From positions 1-10,695 of the forward strand of contig JAEYSH010000002.1 in the NCBI GenBank assembly GCA_023434825.1: a stretch of 10,695 bases of DNA, given 5' to 3'. Source of the stretch: Methanobacteriota archaeon. Lineage in GTDB: Archaea; Methanobacteriota; Methanobacteria; Methanobacteriales; Methanobacteriaceae. A model generated the notes under the pieces. That model was not told the DNA's origin. It saw nothing but the letters and a program-made list of their open reading frames with translations, and did not search any database. The position numbers and the translations under genes were made by a program. Shown in pieces: positions 5,938 to 10,695 of the stretch (position 1 is its first letter; each line of letters begins with the position of its first letter).

Positions 5938-7491
5938 ATGAAGACAATAAAGGAGATAAACCAAAAAATCAAGGATGGAGATGCTGTAGTCTTAACTGCT
6001 GCTGAAATGACGCAACATGTTGAGGAAAATGGACTAGAAAACGCAGCAAAGGAAGTAGACGTTGTGACAACAGGAACATTTGGTGCTATGTGTTCTTCAG
6101 GTGCATTCTTAAACTTTGGTCATTCTGATCCTCCAATAAAAATGAATAGAACATTTTTAAATAATGTTGAGGCCTATTCTGGCCTTGCTGCAGTTGATTC
6201 ATATATTGGGGCAACACAGCTTAATAAAAATCCACAAATCGGAATGGATTATGGTGGAGCTCATTTAATTGAAGATATTATTAAAGGTAAAGAAATTGAG
6301 TTAGTAGTAGAAGCTTACGGAACTGATTGCTATCCTCTTAAAGAAGTCGAAACCATTATAGACATTGATAGTTTAAATCAGGCCACAATGATAAATCCGA
6401 GAAACTGTTATCAAAATTATGCAGTTGCCACAAATTCAACTGATGAAACCCTTTACACTTACATGGGGACCTTACTTCCTAATTACGGGAATGTAAGCTA
6501 TTCCAGTGCAGGACAATTAAGTCCACTTCTTAATGACCCTTATTTTGAAACAATAGGCTTAGGGACTAGAATATTCCTTTGTGGAGCAGAGGGATATGTA
6601 ATTGGAGAAGGAACTCAACATTCCACAGAAGGGGAAAGAAAAAATGGAGTTCCTGTAAGTTCAGCTGGTACTTTAATGCTCATGGGAGATATGAAGAAAA
6701 TGAGCAGTGACTTTGTAAGAGGAGCGACAATGCAAAAATACGGCCCTACACTTTACGTTGGAGCTGGAATACCTATACCTATCTTAAATGAAGATATAGC
6801 TAAAAGAACTGCAATTAGTGATGAAGAAATAACTTGTCGTGTTATAGATTATGGAGTTGGAAGACGTAGCCGTCCAATGATTAAAGAAACCAATTATAAA
6901 GAGCTAAAAACTGGAAAAATTGAAGTTAATGGAATGGAAATTAAGACATCACCACTTTCATCCTACAAAAAAGCGGAGGAAGTGGCTAATGAGCTTAAAG
7001 ACTGGATAAACAAAGGTAATTTTTACTTAACTGAACCTGTAAATCATATCCCTTCTTCAGGTTACACAGTTAATCCTCTTGAAATTAAGAAACCTTCAGT
7101 TCTTGTAAAGAACATTGAAAGCAAACCTGTGATAATAGCCCACCCTACAGATGAAATAAGCGACGTTGCCAGAAAACTTGTAGAAAATAATATTAACCAT
7201 CTACCTGTTGTGGACAAAGAAGGTAAGCTCATGGGAATTATAACATCATGGGACATTGCAAATGCTATTGCTAAAGGTAAAGTTAAATTAAGTGATGTTA
7301 TGACCAGAAAAGTCGTGATTGCGAGGGAAGATGAACCCGTAGATGTTATAGCTAGAAGAATAGATAAATATGAGATTTCTGGGCTTCCAATTGTTGATAA
7401 AGACAAAAAGGTAAAAGGAATGATTACCGCAGAAGATATTTCCCGTTTAATTGGTGAAAGTGCAAAAAACAATGACGAGGTGGAATTATGA
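5938..7491 (+). CDS. Homocysteine biosynthesis protein, DUF39 (COG1900) with CBS pair
   Basis: This 517-residue cytosolic protein belongs to the DUF39/HcyBio family. In methanogens this family, together with a NIL-ferredoxin protein, is needed to turn aspartate semialdehyde and sulfide into homocysteine (MA1821/MA1822 of Methanosarcina acetivorans). Residues 1-385 form the DUF39 domain. Cys52 in GAMCSSG and Cys131 in GTDCYPL match, as I recall, the two functional cysteines of MA1821 (near 54 and 131), which are thought to carry persulfide sulfur. Two CBS motifs follow at about 395-445 and 452-508, with DEISDVARKL, HLPVVDKEG and SGLPIVDKD as typical pieces. The relative MJ0100, also DUF39 plus a CBS pair, has been crystallised with S-adenosylmethionine and methylthioadenosine bound to the CBS pair. 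This suggests feedback by methionine products. The stop overlaps the next start as ATGA, so the two proteins are probably made in equal amounts. Confidence 0.93.
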   Translation: MKTIKEINQKIKDGDAVVLTAAEMTQHVEENGLENAAKEVDVVTTGTFGAMCSSGAFLNFGHSDPPIKMNRTFLNNVEAYSGLAAVDSYIGATQLNKNPQIGMDYGGAHLIEDIIKGKEIELVVEAYGTDCYPLKEVETIIDIDSLNQATMINPRNCYQNYAVATNSTDETLYTYMGTLLPNYGNVSYSSAGQLSPLLNDPYFETIGLGTRIFLCGAEGYVIGEGTQHSTEGERKNGVPVSSAGTLMLMGDMKKMSSDFVRGATMQKYGPTLYVGAGIPIPILNEDIAKRTAISDEEITCRVIDYGVGRRSRPMIKETNYKELKTGKIEVNGMEIKTSPLSSYKKAEEVANELKDWINKGNFYLTEPVNHIPSSGYTVNPLEIKKPSVLVKNIESKPVIIAHPTDEISDVARKLVENNINHLPVVDKEGKLMGIITSWDIANAIAKGKVKLSDVMTRKVVIAREDEPVDVIARRIDKYEISGLPIVDKDKKVKGMITAEDISRLIGESAKNNDEVEL

Positions 7492-7874
7492 GAGCATGGT
7501 TAAAGTTTTCACCAGATATAGTTAATAAATCAATAATTTCAGATGCAATAAAGAAATATAACATTACATTCAACATACTAAGAGCAAATATCACTCCTAA
7601 AGGCGGTAGAGCGCTTATTGAACTTGACGGTGAAAATGTAGATGAGAGCATTGCTTACATGGAAAGTCAGGGCATACATGTAGATCCAGTTAAAAAAGTT
7701 TTAAAAAGAGATGAAGAAAAATGCGTGGATTGCGGTGCATGTGTCTCTTTGTGCCCTGTTAAAGCAATTTGCATAAAAGATGATTGGAGCATTGGAATAG
7801 ACAATGAAATGTGTATAGGATGTGGATTCTGCACTGGTTCATGCCCAATGAAAGCCATAGCAATTGTTGAATAA
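7488..7874 (+). CDS. NIL domain 2[4Fe-4S] ferredoxin, homocysteine synthesis partner
   Basis: This 128-residue protein has two parts. Residues 1-70 form an NIL domain, an ACT-like ligand-binding fold also found at the C-terminus of methionine ABC importers. Residues 72-128 form a bacterial-type ferredoxin with two full cluster motifs: cysteines 79, 82, 85 and 89 (CVDCGACVSLCP), and 109, 112, 115 and 119 (CIGCGFCTGSCP). It is the counterpart of MA1822, the electron-transfer or sulfur-relay partner of the DUF39 protein encoded just before it. The ATG lies inside the DUF39 stop (ATGA, 4-base overlap) with GAGGTGG at 7477-7483, so translation is coupled. NIL domains suggest binding of a sulfur amino acid or a regulatory ligand, but this is inference. 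The operon closes with a strong T-tract terminator. Confidence 0.95.
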   Translation: MRAWLKFSPDIVNKSIISDAIKKYNITFNILRANITPKGGRALIELDGENVDESIAYMESQGIHVDPVKKVLKRDEEKCVDCGACVSLCPVKAICIKDDWSIGIDNEMCIGCGFCTGSCPMKAIAIVE

Positions 7875-7878
7875 TTAC

Positions 7879-7899
7879 TTTTTTCTTTTTATTTTTTTT
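7879..7899 (+). terminator. Triple T-tract terminator of the homocysteine operon
   Basis: Runs of 6, 5 and 8 T on the plus strand, broken only by single C and A bases, begin 4 bases after the NIL-ferredoxin stop. This is a classic archaeal T-tract terminator without a hairpin. The last run enters the stop codon of the convergent minus-strand gene. Confidence 0.75.
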
Positions 7900-8251
7900 A
7901 AGGCATCTTTACGAACTGATTATTATCAAAAATCCAAATGTCTTCAGTCATTTTTTTACCTAAAAGATAATACAAAATGTATACATCCAGATGTACATTT
8001 GATAAGTAAAATTTAACGTCTTTAACTTCGTTTAGCGCTTCATTTATTTCCTTTAAGGCATCTGAATGAAATCCATTTATCTGTATATATTCAGCGTTTT
8101 TATATGAAGTTTCGGGGATTTTTTCAAAGCTGTGCTGGTATAAAATAATACAGCGATTACATTTACTTTCAATAATGGCTTTTAAGGCTATGCTTTCATC
8201 ATGGGCTGTTGTAACAAGGGTACATTTTTCTAATGGAAAATCTAAATCCAT
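7898..8251 (-). CDS. Small protein of unknown function, possible CARF-like Rossmann fold
   Basis: I do not recognise this 117-residue protein. The ATG at 8251 is chosen because AAGGAG lies 8 bases before it. A longer frame from GTG at 8260 would start inside that binding site. Predicted elements alternate: strand CTLVTTA (10-16), helix 18-30, strand CIILYQ (34-39), strand AEYIQING (53-60), helix 62-76, strand VKFYLSN (79-85), helix 86-97, then strands DIWIFD (104-109) and QFVKMP (112-117). This order resembles CARF domains, but the usual glycine/threonine-rich ligand loop after the fourth strand is replaced by SNVHLD. A CNRC motif (31-34) is notable. No transmembrane segment, signal peptide or receiver-domain aspartates are seen. 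It follows the histidine kinase by 38 bases on the same strand, so the two are probably co-transcribed. The gene being real is likely. The fold is a guess. Confidence 0.7.
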   Translation of the reverse strand: MDLDFPLEKCTLVTTAHDESIALKAIIESKCNRCIILYQHSFEKIPETSYKNAEYIQINGFHSDALKEINEALNEVKDVKFYLSNVHLDVYILYYLLGKKMTEDIWIFDNNQFVKMP

Positions 8252-8259
8252 TTTTAACA

Positions 8260-8265
8260 CTCCTT
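8260..8265 (-). promoter_or_regulatory. Ribosome binding site that selects ATG 8251
   Basis: AAGGAG on the minus strand is 8 bases from the ATG at 8249-8251 and overlaps the alternative GTG (8258-8260), which rules out the GTG as a practical start. Confidence 0.7.
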
Positions 8266-8289
8266 TAAATTTATATTTTCAAATCAATT

Positions 8290-10695
8290 TTATAAACGAG
8301 AATTATATTTTAATTCTTTAAATAAAATATTATATTTAGTACCATTATTTCTATCTAGCTTAATTTTTCCATCAAGCTGACTAACAAGACTATTAACTAA
8401 TTGCAAGCCAAGAGTATCTGTTTTAGTAATATCCAAATCTTCAGGAATTCCAATTCCATTATCTTCAACAATAAGATTAAAATATGAATTTTCTTTAAAG
8501 AGTTCGATATTTATTTTATTTTCATTTTTGGAATCATTATATGTAAAAGCATGCTTAATTGAGTTTAAAACAAGTTCATTAATCATTAAACCACAAGGAA
8601 TTGCAGTATCAATATCAAAAAACACATTATTAACATTAATTTCATGAATGATACCTGAGTAAGGAGCATATGTGCTTAAAATACCTAAAACTAGGTTACG
8701 AATATAATCTCCAAAATCAATATTTACAAGATTTTCTGATTGATATAATTCACCATGTATAAGTGCCATTGATCTAACACGTGTCTGGCTATCCCTTAGG
8801 GCTTCTAAAGCTTTTTCATCTTTAATAACATTAGATTGTAGGTTTAAAAGACTTGACATAATCTGTAAATTATTTTTAACTCGATGATGAACTTCTCTTA
8901 ATAATAATTCTTTTTCTTTAAGAGATTTCCTGAGGGCTTTTCTTGATTGTTTCTTATCTGTGATATCTAAAAGTGAAATAAGCCTTTGATTAGTCCCAGG
9001 GATTAATGCAACAGTTGCATAAACATCTTTAAGCTCCCTTTTGCTGTTCATAAATTTGAATTCATAATTTCTAGGGACCGAATGGGGACTAACACTTCTA
9101 ACTTTATGATATCCTTCAATTCGTCTTAAGTCCTCATCATCACCAATAAAATCTATAAATTTAATTTTATCTTCAATTTCTTCTTTAGAAGAACCATAAA
9201 GTTTTTCAAACTCTGAATTTACAAGAGATATCTTTTTGTCTTCTTCAATTATTATTGTTGCAGTGCCTGTATTTTCAAAAATAGCGCGATATTTATGTTC
9301 ACTTTCTTCTAATTCATTTATTAATTGTTTAAGTTTAATATCTGACCTAATTGAGATAATTCCATAAGCTAAATCATCAGCAAGCTCTTTAAGTAATTCA
9401 ATTTCTTCTTTATCAAATCGATCTTTCTCTGAAGAATAGATAGAAATTATACCAACAATATTGCCCCTACTTAAAAGAGGTAAACTAATGACAGATTCAT
9501 ATCCTCTTTTAAGAGCCTCATTACTCCAAGGAGCAAAATTTTCTAAGTTAATATCATTAATTATAAATTCTTTTCTGTTTCGATATGCATTTACACAAGG
9601 ATATCTTCCAAATTCATTATTGTCTAGTTGTATAGTAATATTTTCAATAAATTTTTCATTCCCTGCCAAAGCTACTGGATGTAGAACTTTCTGATTATTA
9701 TCAATATAGCCAACCCACGTGAACTTATAATCGCCATTATCAATTATTACATTGCAAATTTCTTGTAAAAGCTCTTTTTCATCTTTTGCACGTATTAAAA
9801 TTTGATTACAATCACTTATGGTCTTAAGTGATCTGTTTATCCTTATTAAATGGTTTTCAAGTTTTTTACGATCTTTTATTGGATGAGTGTTTAGCACAAT
9901 ACCTTCTATTTCTGGATTATCTATCAAATTTTGAGCAATTGATTCAACAGGAAGATATTTTCCATCAAATTTACGTATTCTAAACTCCGTAGGAATTCCA
10001 GGGTTTTTTTCCTTGTAAACATCATTTAAATCCTTTGCAACCTTTCCAACGTCATCAGGATGAATAAATTCTAATGGGCTTTTACCAATAAGGGATCCTT
10101 CAGGATAACCAAGAATTCTGGATGATGATGAATCAAAAGTAATTAGACCGTTTTTATCAAGAATTCTTATAATATCTGTAGAATTATGAATCAACGCCTT
10201 TAACTTCTTTTCACTCTTTATTAAAGCATTTTCAGCTTCTCTACGCTCTTTAATATCTCTACTTACTCCCACTATTTCCTTAACTTTCCCATTATCATCA
10301 GTTACTAGAGTTGTCACTACTTCAGTAGGTATAATACTTCCATCTTTACAGGTTTGTAATATTTCATGAGTTTGAACCCTAGCTGATTCATCTCCATTTA
10401 AAAATGCATTTATACGCAGGGGTAAATTTTTTTCAACGAATTGATAACATTCTGGAGTTAAAACTTCGTCCATAGATTGAGATAGCACTTCTTTATAGGT
10501 ATAACCCCTTAAATTATATACAGAAGGGCTCACATACTTGAATTTCCAGGAATTGATATCTAAAATCCAAACAACATCCCCTACACTTTCAGAAATTATA
10601 CGATACTTCTCTTTTGAATCAGCTAATTTTTTTTTAGCTTTTTCTAATTGATCTATCCTATTTTGAAGTTTTTTAATAAGATGCCTGTTATATCC
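8290..10695 (-). CDS. PAS-PAS-GAF-PAS-HisKA_2 sensor histidine kinase, start beyond window
   Basis: The frame is open from the right edge of the window, so 801 C-terminal residues are visible and the N-terminus is missing. A GTG at 10533 is not the start, because it falls in the middle of the first PAS domain. In visible-residue numbering: a coiled-coil linker at 1-27; PAS at about 28-149 (SESVGDVVW, then GVSRDIKERREAE); PAS at 165-275 (FIHPDD); GAF at 290-450; PAS at 465-585. A HisKA_2 dimerisation domain follows, with EVHHRVKNNLQ at 601-611. The His before Arg (604) is the likely phosphorylated residue. The ATPase domain has an N box NELVLNSIKHAF at 706-717, DNGIGIP at 745-751, TLGLQLV at 761-767 and GTKYNILF at 785-792. 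The visible part has no membrane segment. The ligand is unknown. No response regulator lies in the window. The next gene is the small protein at 7898-8251. Confidence 0.95.
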   Translation of the reverse strand, partial: GYNRHLIKKLQNRIDQLEKAKKKLADSKEKYRIISESVGDVVWILDINSWKFKYVSPSVYNLRGYTYKEVLSQSMDEVLTPECYQFVEKNLPLRINAFLNGDESARVQTHEILQTCKDGSIIPTEVVTTLVTDDNGKVKEIVGVSRDIKERREAENALIKSEKKLKALIHNSTDIIRILDKNGLITFDSSSSRILGYPEGSLIGKSPLEFIHPDDVGKVAKDLNDVYKEKNPGIPTEFRIRKFDGKYLPVESIAQNLIDNPEIEGIVLNTHPIKDRKKLENHLIRINRSLKTISDCNQILIRAKDEKELLQEICNVIIDNGDYKFTWVGYIDNNQKVLHPVALAGNEKFIENITIQLDNNEFGRYPCVNAYRNRKEFIINDINLENFAPWSNEALKRGYESVISLPLLSRGNIVGIISIYSSEKDRFDKEEIELLKELADDLAYGIISIRSDIKLKQLINELEESEHKYRAIFENTGTATIIIEEDKKISLVNSEFEKLYGSSKEEIEDKIKFIDFIGDDEDLRRIEGYHKVRSVSPHSVPRNYEFKFMNSKRELKDVYATVALIPGTNQRLISLLDITDKKQSRKALRKSLKEKELLLREVHHRVKNNLQIMSSLLNLQSNVIKDEKALEALRDSQTRVRSMALIHGELYQSENLVNIDFGDYIRNLVLGILSTYAPYSGIIHEINVNNVFFDIDTAIPCGLMINELVLNSIKHAFTYNDSKNENKINIELFKENSYFNLIVEDNGIGIPEDLDITKTDTLGLQLVNSLVSQLDGKIKLDRNNGTKYNILFKELKYNSRL

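Noticed and set aside
7062..7472. 136-codon minus-strand open frame with hydrophobic stretches
   Set aside because: It lies wholly within the CBS-pair coding region on the other strand, where the plus-strand frame has clear domain motifs. The hydrophobic look comes from complementing Lys/Asp/Glu-rich codons.
7898..8251. Small protein as a response regulator receiver domain for the neighbouring kinase
   Set aside because: It lacks the paired acidic residues after strand 1, the phosphoacceptor Asp after strand 3, and the conserved Thr/Ser and Lys.
8252..8260. GTG start for the small protein, adding three residues
   Set aside because: The GTG is part of the Shine-Dalgarno region itself, while the ATG at 8251 has correct spacing.

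Overview
The window looks like an AT-rich euryarchaeal methanogen chromosome, most probably Methanobacteriales (Methanobacterium or a close relative). Four things point there. A DUF39-CBS gene is followed by a NIL-ferredoxin gene, the methanogen pair for homocysteine synthesis. There is an archaeal-length NOG1 GTPase and a stand-alone AMMECR1 protein. Shine-Dalgarno sites match the archaeal GGAGGTGAT type, and promoters have TATA boxes with T-tract terminators. The genus is an inference. No mobile element, CRISPR array, tRNA or rRNA was recognised.

Layout, left to right: (1) 117-1142 (+), a GlmS/FrlB-like sugar-phosphate isomerase with two SIS domains and no glutaminase domain. (2) 1234-2794 (-), NOG1 followed by a small heat-shock protein whose start overlaps the NOG1 stop by 8 bases. 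(3) 2795-3226, a very AT-rich divergent control region with palindromes. (4) 3227-3649 (+), a hemerythrin-like di-iron protein that probably starts at TTG. (5) 3686-5664 (-), TldD then AMMECR1, probably one operon. (6) 5665-5937, a second AT-rich divergent promoter region. (7) 5938-7874 (+), DUF39-CBS and NIL-2[4Fe-4S], joined by an ATGA overlap and closed by a strong T-tract terminator. (8) 7898-10695 (-), a PAS-PAS-GAF-PAS-HisKA_2 histidine kinase that runs off the right edge, followed 38 bases downstream by a small protein of unknown function.

Most of the content is methanogen housekeeping: sulfur assimilation into homocysteine, ribosome assembly with protein quality control, peptide processing, and signal sensing. 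The clearest functional story is region 7: an enzyme and its iron-sulfur partner making homocysteine, with a CBS pair that could report S-adenosylmethionine levels. The least explained item is the 117-residue protein at 7898-8251. It has an alternating beta/alpha pattern resembling a CARF domain without the usual ligand loop, a CxxC motif, and a place directly behind a histidine kinase that has no visible response regulator.

Two start sites differ from the longest open frames (TTG at 3227, ATG at 8251), and the kinase frame is open to the window edge, so its true start is not visible.
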